Assembly (NCBI RefSeq): GCF_001618425.1
Contig: NZ_BDCU01000038.1
Coordinates: 115,821-179,820 of the forward strand
DNA: 64,000 nucleotides
Source: Nocardia fusca NBRC 14340
Lineage (GTDB): Bacteria > Actinomycetota > Actinomycetes > Mycobacteriales > Mycobacteriaceae
Direction: 5' to 3'
Shown: piece by piece, positions 1-9,441 of the stretch
How positions within the stretch are numbered: the stretch's first letter is position 1
Layout of the letters: each line of letters starts with the position of its first letter
The notes under the pieces: model-generated
What the model was told of the DNA's origin: nothing
What the model saw: only the letters and a program-made list of their open reading frames with translations
The model's database searches: none
Program-made: the position numbers and the translations under genes

Positions 1-1285
1 CGATACGGCCGTCCAGCAGATCGGCGAAACGCTGCTCGGCACGCGTGCGAACGGTGGGCAGGTGGTAGTCCGGGAACAACGCGTCCGAGCCCGAATACCC
101 GCTCAGCACCTGGCGCGCAAGGGTGATCTGGTGCACCTCGGTAGGCCCGTCGGCCAGGCCCATCTGAAAGGACTCCATGACCAAACGCGCGAACGGCACC
201 TCGTCGGTGACTCCGAGAGAACCGTGGATCTGCAGCGCCCGGGCGGCGATGTCGTGCAGGACTCGTGGCATGGCGGCCTTCACCGCGGAAATGTCCTTGC
301 GCAGGGCACGGTAGTCGCCCTTCTCGTCGATCAGCCAGGCCGTCCGGAGCACCAGCAGCCGGAACTGCTCGAGGTCCAGCCAGGATTCGGCGATGGCCTG
401 CTGGACGAGCTGCAGGTCGGAGAGCCGGGTGCCCCGCGTGGTCCGGGACAGTGCGCGCTCGCACATCATGTCGAAGGCCTTGCGGGCAGCGCCGATTGTG
501 CGCATTGCGTGGTGGATTCTGCCGCCGCCGAGGCGGGCCTGGGCCATGGCAAATGCCTCGCCTCGGGTGCCGAGCAGTTGCTCATCCCCCAGCCGGACGT
601 CGGTGAGCCGCAGATAGCCGTGTGAGCCGTCGCCTGCGGGCTGACCGGCACTCGCCACGTTCCGCACGATCTCGAGGCCCGGTGTGTCGCGTGGGACGAG
701 GAACATCGAAGACCGCTGGTGCGCCGGTGCGTCCGGTTCGCTGACCGCGACAATGATGATCAAGTCCGCGTAGCGTGCGTTGGAGGCGAACCACTTCTCG
801 CCGTTCAGCACCCAGCCATTGCCGTGGCGTACCGCGCAAGTGGTGATGCCGGTCGGGTCGGCGCCGCCGTGCGGCTCTGTCATCGAGAAGCAAGACATGA
901 TCTGCCCATCGATGAGCGGTGCCAGGTACCGCTCCTTCTGCGCATCGGTGGCGAACAGCGCCAGCAGCTCGCTGTTACCCGAGTCCGGGGCCTGGCAGCC
1001 GAAGATCGTCGGGGCGCACCGCGAGGTGCCCAGTATCTCGTTGAGCAGGCCGAGCTCGAGCTGGCCGTAACCCGGCCCACCCAGCGCGGGACCGAGATGG
1101 CAGGCCCAGAGGCCCTGCTCGCGCACCGCGGCCTGCAGTGGCGGGATCACTTCGCGGCGCAGCGGGTCCCGGACGTCGGCGGGGTGCCCCAGGACCGCGT
1201 CGACCGGCGCAATCTGTCGCTCTACGAATTCCGCGGCCCAGTCCAGCTTCTTCTGATACTCCGGATCTGTCGCAAAACTCCACAT
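1..1285 (-). CDS. acyl-CoA dehydrogenase family protein, partial (C-terminus beyond the window)
   Basis: The minus-strand frame opens at ATG 1285 (MWSFATDPEYQ) and runs without a stop to base 1, giving about 428 residues. Acyl-CoA dehydrogenase hallmarks are visible: the FAD/substrate segment MTEPHGGADPTG near residue 137, the WFASNARYADL region near 165, and the C-terminal helices with IHGSLGVTDEVPFARL and DGPTEVHQITLAR. This ending resembles the ACAD11/FadE type. The ATG overlaps by one base (TGATG) the stop of the LLM oxidoreductase gene upstream, so the two are translationally coupled. It probably introduces an alpha-beta double bond into a CoA thioester in the cytoplasm; the substrate is unknown. 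Confidence 0.9.
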   Translation of the reverse strand, partial: MWSFATDPEYQKKLDWAAEFVERQIAPVDAVLGHPADVRDPLRREVIPPLQAAVREQGLWACHLGPALGGPGYGQLELGLLNEILGTSRCAPTIFGCQAPDSGNSELLALFATDAQKERYLAPLIDGQIMSCFSMTEPHGGADPTGITTCAVRHGNGWVLNGEKWFASNARYADLIIIVAVSEPDAPAHQRSSMFLVPRDTPGLEIVRNVASAGQPAGDGSHGYLRLTDVRLGDEQLLGTRGEAFAMAQARLGGGRIHHAMRTIGAARKAFDMMCERALSRTTRGTRLSDLQLVQQAIAESWLDLEQFRLLVLRTAWLIDEKGDYRALRKDISAVKAAMPRVLHDIAARALQIHGSLGVTDEVPFARLVMESFQMGLADGPTEVHQITLARQVLSGYSGSDALFPDYHLPTVRTRAEQRFADLLDGRI

Positions 1286-2196
1286 CAGGCATTGCTCCTC
1301 TCGGCCCCGAACTTGCCGGACTCTTCGGCTATCTCGGTGATGAGCCGTTCGACCTCGCGGAGGCTCGCGCACCCCACGGTGGGGCCGACGGCCAACACCG
1401 TGGCCCCTGCGGCCTGGTACTCCGGGATGACGGAAACGGTGGCCGGCACATCGATCCGCCCCACCCGATCCAGGACCAGCGGAGCCTGTACCCGCACGAT
1501 CAGCTCGTCCGCGTCGCGCCCGGCCTCGGCCATGACCGGACGGATTACCGCGAGACCTTCGCGGACCTTCTCCGGGGTGTAGCGGACAGGACACCACCCG
1601 TCGCCGTACTCGGCGATGCGCCGGGCGTTTCGCGGGGTCGGGGCCAAGCCCATCAGCAACGGGATCCGGCGTTGCGCGGGCCGGGGCAGCGCGCGAACCG
1701 GGGATACCGCACCGACCTGGCCGGGAACCGTCGCCTGCGCCGACTCCCAGAGCGCCCGGCAGGTGCGGACTACCTCGTCGAAGGTCTTGTAACGGTCTTC
1801 CCAGGACACCCCGCAGGCTTGGAATTCCTCCCGCTGCCAGCCGATGCCGAGGCCGGGCTCCGCGCGCCCCCCGGACAGGGCATCCAAAGTCGCGATTTCC
1901 TTCGCGAGAACCGGGCCCGGGCGCAGTGGGGCGAGCAGGACGCCGGTGGAGAACCGAATTCGCGTAGTCACTGCGATCGCGCTGGCGAGCGTTACGAGGG
2001 GATCCGGCCATGCCGCATCAGGATCGGGTTCGAACCGGCCGAACGGATAGGCCTCCGTATTGTCGCCCATCAGCACATGCTCGCCCAGGTGTATGGAGCG
2101 GAAGCCGGCTTCGTCCGCCATCTGCGCCACCTCCGCGAACCGGGAGATGTCGCCGCCGGGCAGCTGTTGGGCGCGGCAGAACAGGGATAGTTCCAT
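1285..2196 (-). CDS. LLM-class F420-dependent oxidoreductase
   Basis: About 303 residues of the luciferase-like TIM-barrel family: N-terminal MELSLFCRAQQ, LGEHVLM near residue 39, RIRFSTGVLL near 80, and the family motif ATLDALSGGRAEPGLGIGW near 105. Actinobacterial members of this type usually use F420 to reduce or oxidise carbonyl or alcohol groups. The GTG at 2199 is an alternative start three bases upstream. Neither start has a clear Shine-Dalgarno sequence. A cluster palindrome lies 17 bp upstream. It is first in an operon with the acyl-CoA dehydrogenase. Confidence 0.88.
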   Translation of the reverse strand: MELSLFCRAQQLPGGDISRFAEVAQMADEAGFRSIHLGEHVLMGDNTEAYPFGRFEPDPDAAWPDPLVTLASAIAVTTRIRFSTGVLLAPLRPGPVLAKEIATLDALSGGRAEPGLGIGWQREEFQACGVSWEDRYKTFDEVVRTCRALWESAQATVPGQVGAVSPVRALPRPAQRRIPLLMGLAPTPRNARRIAEYGDGWCPVRYTPEKVREGLAVIRPVMAEAGRDADELIVRVQAPLVLDRVGRIDVPATVSVIPEYQAAGATVLAVGPTVGCASLREVERLITEIAEESGKFGAERSNA

Positions 2197-2213
2197 CACA
2201 CCGCCATGCTAGT

Positions 2214-2228
2214 TGAATCCTGGATACA
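2214..2228. promoter_or_regulatory. cluster operator copy 1 (TGAATCCTGGATACA)
   Basis: Palindrome ATCCTGGAT with flanks matching the 15-bp consensus TGTATCCWGGATACA found twelve times in the window. It sits 17 bp upstream of the minus-strand F420-type oxidoreductase start. It is inferred to be the operator of the GntR regulator encoded at 22.06-22.81 kb. Confidence 0.72.
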
Positions 2229-2327
2229 GGACAAGGTGACACCCACTGCCGAACGCCCCGAAGGGCTACGGAGATGCTGGACGTGCCACGACGTACCCCT
2301 TGCGCGCAGGCGCAAGTAAAAATATGA

Positions 2328-2342
2328 TGCATCCTGGATCCG
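2328..2342. promoter_or_regulatory. cluster operator copy 2 (TGCATCCTGGATCCG)
   Basis: Central ATCCTGGAT is conserved; the right flank is degenerate. It lies in the divergent intergenic region, 151 bp upstream of the aldehyde dehydrogenase start, next to an A-rich stretch (GTAAAAATATGATG). Confidence 0.65.
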
Positions 2343-2493
2343 AGCGTTGCGGCAATAGCCGCTGACCAAAAGCCTTGACACAAACAAGGTGACGCCTTGC
2401 GGGATCAAGAATTTTCGTTCGGGTCGATTTCGAGCCGTCAGCACAGTGCGGCGCGGCCGGGTACGGCGCCGACACCCCACTGATGGAGGATCG

Positions 2494-3915
2494 ATGGAGA
2501 TTCGGACCAACATATTCGTCGACGGGGCGTGGCGGCCGTCGGCCGGCACCGTTGTCGACGTGCTGTCCCCGGCCGACGAACAGAAAGTGGGCGAGACAGT
2601 CGATGCCGGCACAGCGGATGTCGACGCCGCCGTCTCGGCGGCCCGGACAGCTTTCGACGGCTGGCGAGCTCTTCCCGCGGCGAGTCGCGCCAAACACCTC
2701 CTGAGTCTCCGGGATGAGCTGTTGACGGACCTCGAGCAGATCTCCGAGGTAGTGACCCGGGAGAGCGGGACACCCATTTCCATCTCGCGCAGCATGCAGC
2801 GCAACGCCACCGACCGGCTGCGCTACTACGCAGAGCATGCCGGGCGAGTGAGCCGGGTCGAGGAACGACTGGGCAAGGCCGCCAGGGCCCGGATCGTGCA
2901 GGAGCCGGTCGGTGTCGCCGCTTTGCTCACCCCCTGGAACGGGGCCTACGCCTCGGCGCTCACCAAGATCGCCCCGGCCCTCCTTGCAGGCTGCACAGTC
3001 GTGCTCAAACCCCCACTGGAAACGCCTCTGGCCTCGATGTTCATCGCGGATGCTGCGCAGCGCAGCGGTCTTCCCGCGGGCGTACTGAACATCGTCACCG
3101 GTGGACGCAGCGCCGGGGAGCTGCTTGTCGAGCATCCCGATGTCCAGAAGATCGCGATGACGGGGAGTGTGGCCGGGGGCCAGGCGATCATGCGCTCCGC
3201 CTCCGACCGGTTGAAGCGACTCACCCTCGAACTCGGCGGGAAGTCGGCGTGTGTCGTGCTGCCGGGGGCCGACCTCGCCGCTGCCGCGGACCAGGTGGTC
3301 AAGGGCTCGATGTTCAACACCGGGCAGGCTTGCGTGGCGTGGACCCGGCTCCTGATCCAGCAGGACGACTACGAACGGTTCGTCGAGTTGCTCGGCGCGG
3401 CGATCGACCGGATTCGTCCGCTGAACCCGATGGACCCCTCGTCCACTTTCGGTCCTATCACCACCCCGGCGCAGCTCGAACGCATCGAGGGCTTCGTAAC
3501 CCGGGCACTCACCGAAGGCGCCCGCATCGTCACTGGCGGCTCGCGGGTCGAGGCATTCGATCGCGGTTCGTGGTACCAGCCCACGCTACTGCGTGATGTG
3601 CACAACCACATGGAGATCGCCCGCAACGAAGTCTTCGGTCCCGTGACGGTCGCCATCCCGTACACGACTGTCGACGACGCCGTGGCACAAGCGAACGACA
3701 GTGACTACGGCCTTTCCGGGGCTGTGCTCGGCGACCAGGACCAGGCGGAGAAGGTGGCACAGCGACTCGAATCCGGAACAGTATCGATCAACTGCTTCAC
3801 CCTGGAGGACCACGCCCCGTTCGGCGGACGCAAACTATCCGGCCTGGGGCGCGAATGGGGACCCGAGGGTATCGACGCCTACCTCGAGTCCAAGGTCTAC
3901 GCACTCCCTTTCTGA
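2494..3915 (+). CDS. NAD(P)-dependent aldehyde dehydrogenase
   Basis: 473 residues, normal length for the aldehyde dehydrogenase superfamily. It would oxidise an aldehyde to the acid (or a semialdehyde to a thioester) in the cytoplasm. Visible motifs: TPWNG near 146, the cofactor-loop MTGSVAGGQ near 222, general-base Glu in LTLELGGKSA (about E246), nucleophilic Cys in FNTGQACVAWTR (about C280), and ARNEVFGPV near 383. The ATG at 2494 is chosen because GGAGGA lies just upstream; the frame remains open further upstream. Divergent from the F420-type oxidoreductase operon. Confidence 0.92.
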   Translation: MEIRTNIFVDGAWRPSAGTVVDVLSPADEQKVGETVDAGTADVDAAVSAARTAFDGWRALPAASRAKHLLSLRDELLTDLEQISEVVTRESGTPISISRSMQRNATDRLRYYAEHAGRVSRVEERLGKAARARIVQEPVGVAALLTPWNGAYASALTKIAPALLAGCTVVLKPPLETPLASMFIADAAQRSGLPAGVLNIVTGGRSAGELLVEHPDVQKIAMTGSVAGGQAIMRSASDRLKRLTLELGGKSACVVLPGADLAAAADQVVKGSMFNTGQACVAWTRLLIQQDDYERFVELLGAAIDRIRPLNPMDPSSTFGPITTPAQLERIEGFVTRALTEGARIVTGGSRVEAFDRGSWYQPTLLRDVHNHMEIARNEVFGPVTVAIPYTTVDDAVAQANDSDYGLSGAVLGDQDQAEKVAQRLESGTVSINCFTLEDHAPFGGRKLSGLGREWGPEGIDAYLESKVYALPF

Positions 3916-3982
3916 GGCCCTGAGCACCCGGACGACCTCACCCTGGTCGTTCGGGTCGTCGCGGTCGGGCAATCGAGTCGAG

Positions 3983-4130
3983 CGCTGCCTGCGCATGCCT
4001 GCGACCCCATCGGTCCACAGGCGCGGGATCGAAACCCGCAGGACTGTGTGTCCTGCATCGACGGCGGCAGCCTGCCCGGTCACAGAGAACGCGCCGTCCG
4101 AGGCGGGGCCGTGCTGTGGCGTCGGCTATG
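3983..4130 (-). pseudogene. possible SDR C-terminal remnant in a 456-bp non-coding gap
   Basis: Between the aldehyde dehydrogenase and the ABC permease (3916-4371) no intact gene is visible. On the minus strand one frame reads DGAFSVTGQAAAVDAGHTV, which resembles the conserved C-terminal strand of short-chain dehydrogenases (VTGQ..AVDGGHT). A stop codon lies about 15 codons before it and nothing recognisable is upstream. I read this as a relic. The remaining bases show no clear RNA, repeat or terminator. Confidence 0.35.
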
Positions 4131-4371
4131 GCTCCGGGAGCCGGCGTGCACATGCCCTTTGGAACGCCGAAATATCGGCAGCCTGATCGTCGGTTCGCAT
4201 CAAGCCGGTCACCCACACTCGGCAGCTGCATGCTGTCGCGCCACCGGACTGCCGATCAGCCTCGATTTTTCGTGAGTTGCGCTGACGGTTCCGGCCAGGT
4301 CCGATCGGGGTTTGGGGGTTGTTTCGCTGTTCGGGGCAGCGGCAGCTGTCATCTCCACTCTGGCCGCACTG

Positions 4372-5253
4372 TCAGAACTCCTCACGGATCGCGCGGGCGT
4401 TCTTCCACTTCAGCAGTCGGTTGGAAAGCAACTGAATGCCGAACATGAAGACGACTCCGACCCCCATCATCATCACCAGCGCGGCAAAGACGCCCGCCGT
4501 GTAGAACTGACCAGTGGAGTTGATGAGCAAATACCCCATACCTCGGTTGGATCCCAGCATCTCCGCGGTCACAGCCATTACCAACGCGTAAGGGGCAGAG
4601 ATATTGAGTCCGCTGATTATGAAGGTCATTGCGGACGGCACCGTCACCTTGGTGTGCACCTGCCAAGTCGATGCCCGCATCAAACGAAGCTTGTCGATCA
4701 ATTCACGGTCGACATCCCGGACTCCCGCGAAGGTGGAGAAGAACACCAGAAATGCCACCACAGCGGCCACCAATGCGACTTTCGACATCAGGCCGATGCC
4801 GAACCACAGCATGAAGAGCGGAACGAGTGCCGTCCGGGGAATGCTGTAGATCGCATTGACGAAAGGCGTGAATATTTTCGCCAGATACTGGTTGATCCCG
4901 AGAAGAATTCCTCCGAGTAAACCGATCACCGCACCAGCAAAAAAACCAAGGAGTGCCTCTTCCAATGTCACTGCGACGCTGGGAAGAAGAATCCCGTCCT
5001 TCGCCCAGTCGACCAATGCCGCCCAAATCTCTGTGGGTTGGCTGACATAGAACTTGTCGATGAGCACATGAGGTTCACCCGGGTTACCCGAAACAAACTC
5101 CCACAAGGCTGTCAATGCACAGAGGATCGCCACTTGCGTGCCCAGGAGGATTCCGCGAGATTCTTTCCACCGTGCCTTGAACGAGCGCCTGGACTGCGTG
5201 CTCGACGAGGCTTTGTCGATGTCCGAAAATTGCAGCTCGACAGTACTGGCCAT
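4372..5253 (-). CDS. ABC transporter permease (nitrate/sulfonate/taurine type)
   Basis: 293 residues with about six hydrophobic segments and a cytoplasmic binding-protein-dependent permease loop. N-terminal 60 residues are cytoplasmic (TVELQFSDIDKASSS). The family (SsuC/TauC/NrtB-like) forms the membrane channel with the ATPase encoded just upstream. The start codon overlaps the ATPase stop by one base (TGATG), so the pair is coupled. Third transport gene in the operon; the passenger is not identifiable from the sequence. Confidence 0.9.
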   Translation of the reverse strand: MASTVELQFSDIDKASSSTQSRRSFKARWKESRGILLGTQVAILCALTALWEFVSGNPGEPHVLIDKFYVSQPTEIWAALVDWAKDGILLPSVAVTLEEALLGFFAGAVIGLLGGILLGINQYLAKIFTPFVNAIYSIPRTALVPLFMLWFGIGLMSKVALVAAVVAFLVFFSTFAGVRDVDRELIDKLRLMRASTWQVHTKVTVPSAMTFIISGLNISAPYALVMAVTAEMLGSNRGMGYLLINSTGQFYTAGVFAALVMMMGVGVVFMFGIQLLSNRLLKWKNARAIREEF

Positions 5254-6098
5254 CAGGCAACTCCCGTTTCCTGCAGTTGCTGTGCGAGGCGCTCCCACAG
5301 CTCATCCCACACCTGGCGAAATTCGTCTAGGCTACGGAGTTTCGTCAGGTCGCGGGGTCGCTCGAAGTTGACCGGCTCCACGTGGACAATGCGCCCAGGA
5401 GATTTGCCGAAGACGACGACACGGTCAGCCAGAAGAATCGCTTCTTCCAAGTCATGTGTGACGAATATTATTGTAGTGCCGTATGCACCGCAAATGGACA
5501 GCAATTCTTGCTGTAGAGCGAGCCGAAGTTGCGCGTCCAGCGCCCCGAACGGCTCGTCCATCAGGATGGTTGTGGGCTCGTAAACCAGGGTCTGAGCCAG
5601 ACTTGCCCGCTTGAGCATCCCCCCGGAGAGCTGTGACGGGTAGCGGTCAGCGAACCCGCCGAGACCGACCAACTCGAGAACTCGCGTGACTCGTTCACGC
5701 CGCTCGGCCTTGGGGACCTTCTGAATCTCCAAAGCGAGACCGACGTTGTATTCGACAGTGCGCCAGGGAAGTAGCAGGTCCTTTTGAGTGACATACCCTA
5801 CCTGGGTATTCACGCCCTGCACTCGTCGACCGTCGTACTCGACGACGCCCTCACTCGCCGGCATCAGTCCTGCGGCCATATTGAGCAGCGTCGACTTGCC
5901 GCAACCACTCGGTCCTACGAGCGTGACGATTTCTCCCTGCGCGACGGCGAGATCTATGTGCTCAACGGCAGTGAACACGGACTTCTCTGTATCGAATCGC
6001 CTTGCAACATCGATGAATCTGACTCGCAAATCGGACGTGGAATCTTGTGAACTGCCCGATCTTCGATCCGCTCGGAGCGGGTTTCGCATAACGGTCAT
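5253..6098 (-). CDS. ABC transporter ATP-binding protein (nitrate/sulfonate/taurine type)
   Basis: 281 residues. Walker A GPSGCGKST near residue 62, Q-loop GYVTQKDLLLPW near 99, ABC signature LSGGMLKRASLAQ near 157, Walker B ILMDEPFGALD near 178 and the switch His in VTHDLEEA near 215. This is the SsuB/TauB class. The ATG overlaps the end of the binding-protein gene (ATGA). It energises uptake with the permease and lipoprotein of the same operon. Confidence 0.93.
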   Translation of the reverse strand: MTVMRNPLRADRRSGSSQDSTSDLRVRFIDVARRFDTEKSVFTAVEHIDLAVAQGEIVTLVGPSGCGKSTLLNMAAGLMPASEGVVEYDGRRVQGVNTQVGYVTQKDLLLPWRTVEYNVGLALEIQKVPKAERRERVTRVLELVGLGGFADRYPSQLSGGMLKRASLAQTLVYEPTTILMDEPFGALDAQLRLALQQELLSICGAYGTTIIFVTHDLEEAILLADRVVVFGKSPGRIVHVEPVNFERPRDLTKLRSLDEFRQVWDELWERLAQQLQETGVA

Positions 6099-7165
6099 CG
6101 TTCGATTACCTCCTCTGCGGCTTCAGTGTCGACCACCTGTTCGAATGCAACATCGATAGGCGAGTTCGTACCTGCCGACGCCACCTCGGTGAGCAGATCG
6201 AACCGCCCCGGGGAAGGCACCAACCCAGTGTCAAGGGCCGGGGAAACAGCCGCTATCGAGCTTGCGAACACTTCTACGTCCGTCTTCGGGTAGAACTTGT
6301 CGTGGAGGTTTTCGGCGTCCGCTTCCGACAGGCCTACAGCGATGTCTTCCTGGGCGCGGCTCAGCGCCCGGAGGAAACCGACAACGGCATCGCGGTTCTT
6401 CTCGAGGAACGCTCTCGTTGTCACGACGTCGATCACCGGAATATCGACCATGTCTGGCGCTTCTTCGAGGAAATCGATAAAGACAGTGCCCCAGCCGTCG
6501 GTCACCGGCTGCAGCGTCTGCGGGGGGAAACTGACGAAACCATCGACCGCCTCCTCCTTGGCGGCCGCGACCAGCGCGGGTGCGTCAGCGATCGGCTTGA
6601 TGACTACATCGTGTGCCGGATCGAGACCCGACTCCGTCAAGACGTAGCGCAACATCAGGTCTGTTGTGGAGCCGGCGGCCGCCGACCCCAGAGTCATGCC
6701 CTTCAGTGCGGCCAGCTTCTCGTCGATCGGCGAGGAAGGGGTAACTCCGATAGCGTCCAGCGCCGCGAGAGACTTCTCGTTGACAGTCAGCTGGAACGGC
6801 GCTGGCGCCAAGACCGTACCGACGACCACCACGTCACGTCCCTGGGCAACGAGAGGGAGCGGCGCTGTGGACCCGGACACGATGATGTCCACTTCCCCCT
6901 GCAAGAGTGTCTGAGTCAACTGGGCGGCCGAGTACAGCCCGGTCGACGACTCCAATGCGACGCCCTCGTCCGCGAAATAATCTTTGGCCTGAGCCTGGTA
7001 CACGCTGAGATTGGTAAGTGAAGGTCCGTAATCGAGATAATGCACCACCGTTTGCCCCGCACTGTTTGTCGCAGCCTCGTCCGCCCGCGGAGCGGCGCAA
7101 GCCACAACAGCCAGCAATGACACGAGAACCGCAAAAACCCCTACCAAGCATTTGCGAACAGACAT
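6095..7165 (-). CDS. ABC transporter substrate-binding lipoprotein (NMT1/SsuA-like)
   Basis: 356 residues. The N-terminus has a charged start, a hydrophobic core and a lipobox ending AVVAC (lipidated Cys about residue 23), so it is anchored outside the membrane. The mature part has the periplasmic-binding type II pattern of SsuA/ThiY/NMT1 proteins (YLDYGPSLTNLSVYQAQ, LLQGEVDIIVSGSTAPLPLV). It is inferred to capture the pathway substrate for the downstream ATPase and permease. It lies 120 bp downstream of the Baeyer-Villiger monooxygenase, probably in the same transcript. Confidence 0.88.
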   Translation of the reverse strand: MSVRKCLVGVFAVLVSLLAVVACAAPRADEAATNSAGQTVVHYLDYGPSLTNLSVYQAQAKDYFADEGVALESSTGLYSAAQLTQTLLQGEVDIIVSGSTAPLPLVAQGRDVVVVGTVLAPAPFQLTVNEKSLAALDAIGVTPSSPIDEKLAALKGMTLGSAAAGSTTDLMLRYVLTESGLDPAHDVVIKPIADAPALVAAAKEEAVDGFVSFPPQTLQPVTDGWGTVFIDFLEEAPDMVDIPVIDVVTTRAFLEKNRDAVVGFLRALSRAQEDIAVGLSEADAENLHDKFYPKTDVEVFASSIAAVSPALDTGLVPSPGRFDLLTEVASAGTNSPIDVAFEQVVDTEAAEEVIER

Positions 7166-7285
7166 CTGACTCCTCGAATTTGAACGTCAGTACTTCGCAC
7201 AAAAGGCGTGCAACACAAGAACGACACCATCCGTCGAGGGGTGACACACCACGGTGCCACCCCTCGCGCGAGTTCGTCCCAGATC

Positions 7286-9121
7286 TCAGGCGCCGGCACG
7301 CTCGATGATCGCCCTGCTCTCGTACTCCTTGGACTCGCGCCATGCCGCGAGCACCTGGGTGTACTCGAACGCCCCGCCACCGTACGCATCCGCCCAGATC
7401 GGTCGGCCGTGCTCGAACGTGCCCGCCGTGTCGAAGTCGCCTTCGTTGTTGAAGTAGCCCGGTGTACACAGCGCAACCTGCTCGGCATTGAAGACCAGGC
7501 CGTTTTTGGAGTCCATCGTGTCGCACCACTCCTGTACGGCTGTCTCGGTGACATCCAGCTTCACCACGCCGTCCTCGACCAGCTGCTTGATGTGCTTGGC
7601 CACGTGCTTGGCCTGCTCGTCGTAGACGTAGAGCAGGTTCACCGACACCGCAGCCTGCCGAAGCGCCCCGATGTGGAACATATTCGGGAACCCGGCGGCT
7701 TGGATACCGTGGACCGTCCTGACTCGCTGCTCCCAAGCCTTGGCCAGAGTCAGACCGTCGACGCCGGTGATCTCGAAGCCGCCGGACCGTCCGGGCGACA
7801 CCGCAGACTCGAAGCCCGTGGCATAGATGATCAGGTCGACTTCATACTCCTTGCCATCGACCACCAGCCCTTTGGCGGTGATCTTGTCGACGCCCTTCCC
7901 CTCGGTATCGATCAAGTGCACGTTCGGCTTGTTGAACGACTGCAGGTAGCTGTCGTGGAAGCCCGGGCGCTTGCAGTGGGTGGCGTACCACGGCTTGAGC
8001 CGCTCGGCCAACTCCGGATCATCGATCAACTCGTCCACTCGGGCGCGAATTCGCTCCATCTGCACGATGTCGTTCTCTTCGAGCTCGGCCATATACGCGG
8101 CGAGGTCGGGGGCGGAGCCGTCAGCCGGAATCTTCAGCGGCGGAATGCCCCACACGCGGGTCCAATCGTCGGTGACGATCTTCTCCTCGACCGGGATTCC
8201 CGCCATCTGCGCCTCGAAATTATCCATTCGAGCCTGCTGCCACCCCGGCTGCTGAGCGGAATACCACGCCGGGTCCGTCGGCCCATTGTCTCGCACACCG
8301 ACGATGGTCGGCGTCCGCTGCACCAGATACGCCTCCTTCGCACTCTCGGCAATGTGCGGAAACGCCTGCAACGAAGTCGGTCCCGTACCGATCACGGCGA
8401 CTCGCTTGTCTGCGAGTTTGTCGAGGTTCCCGAACGAGTCTCCGCCGGTGTACTCGTAATCCCAACGGCTCGAGTGGAAGGAGTGACCCTCGAACTTCTC
8501 GATGCCCGGGATGCCCGGCAGCTTCGGCCGGTGCAGAACTCCGCCGGTGCCGGTGATCACGAAACGAGCCCGGATCGCGTCGCCACGATTGGTCGTCACA
8601 ATCCAGCGCGAGAGTTTGCGGTCCCAGGTCACATCGGTGACGTACGTCTGGAAGATCGCGTTCTTGTAGAGGTCGTACATCCGGCCGACTGCACGCGCGT
8701 GATCGAGGATCTCCGAACCGGGCGCGTACTTCACCGTCGGCATGTAACCGGTCTCTTCGAGGAGAGGCAGATACACATACGAGTCGCAGTCGCACGCAAT
8801 GCCGGGATACCGGTTCCAGTACCAGGTCCCGCCGAAGTCCGCGGCCTTGTCGATGATGGCGATGTCATCGATGCCTTCCTGACGCAGGCGAACCGCGGAA
8901 AGCTGGCCCGACCACCCGGCACCGACGATGGCGACCTCGACATCCTTCGAGATGGGGTCACGCGGTGCAACTTCCGTGAATGGGTCGACCTCGAGCTCCG
9001 AACCGACCTCGATCTCCTTGTACTGCTTGACGCCGTCGGTCCGGATTCGCTTGGCACGCTCCTCGGCATACTTCTTGGCGAGTTCCGCCTTGTCGACACC
9101 AGTGGCGATTGGGTCGGCCAT
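7286..9121 (-). CDS. Baeyer-Villiger flavin monooxygenase
   Basis: 611 residues. It inserts one oxygen from O2 next to a ketone, giving an ester or lactone, using FAD and NADPH. Two Rossmann motifs are present (GAGWSG at 67-72 and GTGPTS near 245), with the BVMO fingerprint FxGxxxHxxxW between them (F210 to W220). The roughly 60-residue extension before the first Rossmann motif is typical of larger BVMOs acting on cyclic ketones or steroid-like ketones. ATG 9121 is preferred over an upstream ATG at 9160 because GGAG precedes it. A cluster palindrome lies 145 bp upstream; the ABC genes follow. Confidence 0.93.
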   Translation of the reverse strand: MADPIATGVDKAELAKKYAEERAKRIRTDGVKQYKEIEVGSELEVDPFTEVAPRDPISKDVEVAIVGAGWSGQLSAVRLRQEGIDDIAIIDKAADFGGTWYWNRYPGIACDCDSYVYLPLLEETGYMPTVKYAPGSEILDHARAVGRMYDLYKNAIFQTYVTDVTWDRKLSRWIVTTNRGDAIRARFVITGTGGVLHRPKLPGIPGIEKFEGHSFHSSRWDYEYTGGDSFGNLDKLADKRVAVIGTGPTSLQAFPHIAESAKEAYLVQRTPTIVGVRDNGPTDPAWYSAQQPGWQQARMDNFEAQMAGIPVEEKIVTDDWTRVWGIPPLKIPADGSAPDLAAYMAELEENDIVQMERIRARVDELIDDPELAERLKPWYATHCKRPGFHDSYLQSFNKPNVHLIDTEGKGVDKITAKGLVVDGKEYEVDLIIYATGFESAVSPGRSGGFEITGVDGLTLAKAWEQRVRTVHGIQAAGFPNMFHIGALRQAAVSVNLLYVYDEQAKHVAKHIKQLVEDGVVKLDVTETAVQEWCDTMDSKNGLVFNAEQVALCTPGYFNNEGDFDTAGTFEHGRPIWADAYGGGAFEYTQVLAAWRESKEYESRAIIERAGA

Positions 9122-9266
9122 GTTGCACTCCATCTCTGTCAGAACGACATCGAACTTCATCAGAAAATGAACGGGTCGGACGGGACGAATACCGGGCGTG
9201 TGGCTCGAGAGCTCGATCCGGTCACCTTCGTGATCCGCCTCACAGTCGACGCGTTGAAGTCAGTAT

Positions 9267-9281
9267 TGCATCCAGGATTCT
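9267..9281. promoter_or_regulatory. cluster operator copy 3 (TGCATCCAGGATTCT)
   Basis: Copy of the 15-bp cluster palindrome with an intact ATCCAGGAT centre, 145 bp upstream of the BVMO start. A second copy lies 97 bp further on and faces the divergent acyl-CoA dehydrogenase. Confidence 0.68.
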
Positions 9282-9378
9282 CTTACACAATCCTTTGCGG
9301 TCCACCCGAAGCTTGTAGCCTCTCGTCGGCACACGACGGCCGCACGCACCAGCGAAAAATCAGCAATGCGAAGCATAT

Positions 9379-9393
9379 TGTATCCAGGATGTA
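9379..9393. promoter_or_regulatory. cluster operator copy 4 (TGTATCCAGGATGTA)
   Basis: Strong copy, with only the right flank departing from consensus. It lies 48 bp upstream of the plus-strand acyl-CoA dehydrogenase start and immediately downstream of an A/T-rich CATATTG stretch. Confidence 0.72.
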
Positions 9394-9441
9394 GAGCCAT
9401 TACCGTTGCTGCGACAGCTGCAAACAGTCGGAGGGAAACCC

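Noticed and set aside
62..1582. Long plus-strand open frames over the first acyl-CoA dehydrogenase (62-625, 719-1582)
   Set aside because: They are opposite-strand shadows of the minus-strand acyl-CoA dehydrogenase and LLM genes and show no domain pattern.
7208..9394. 728-codon plus-strand open frame opposite the Baeyer-Villiger monooxygenase
   Set aside because: High-GC coding DNA often keeps the complementary frame open. The minus strand has full BVMO motifs; the plus frame has none.
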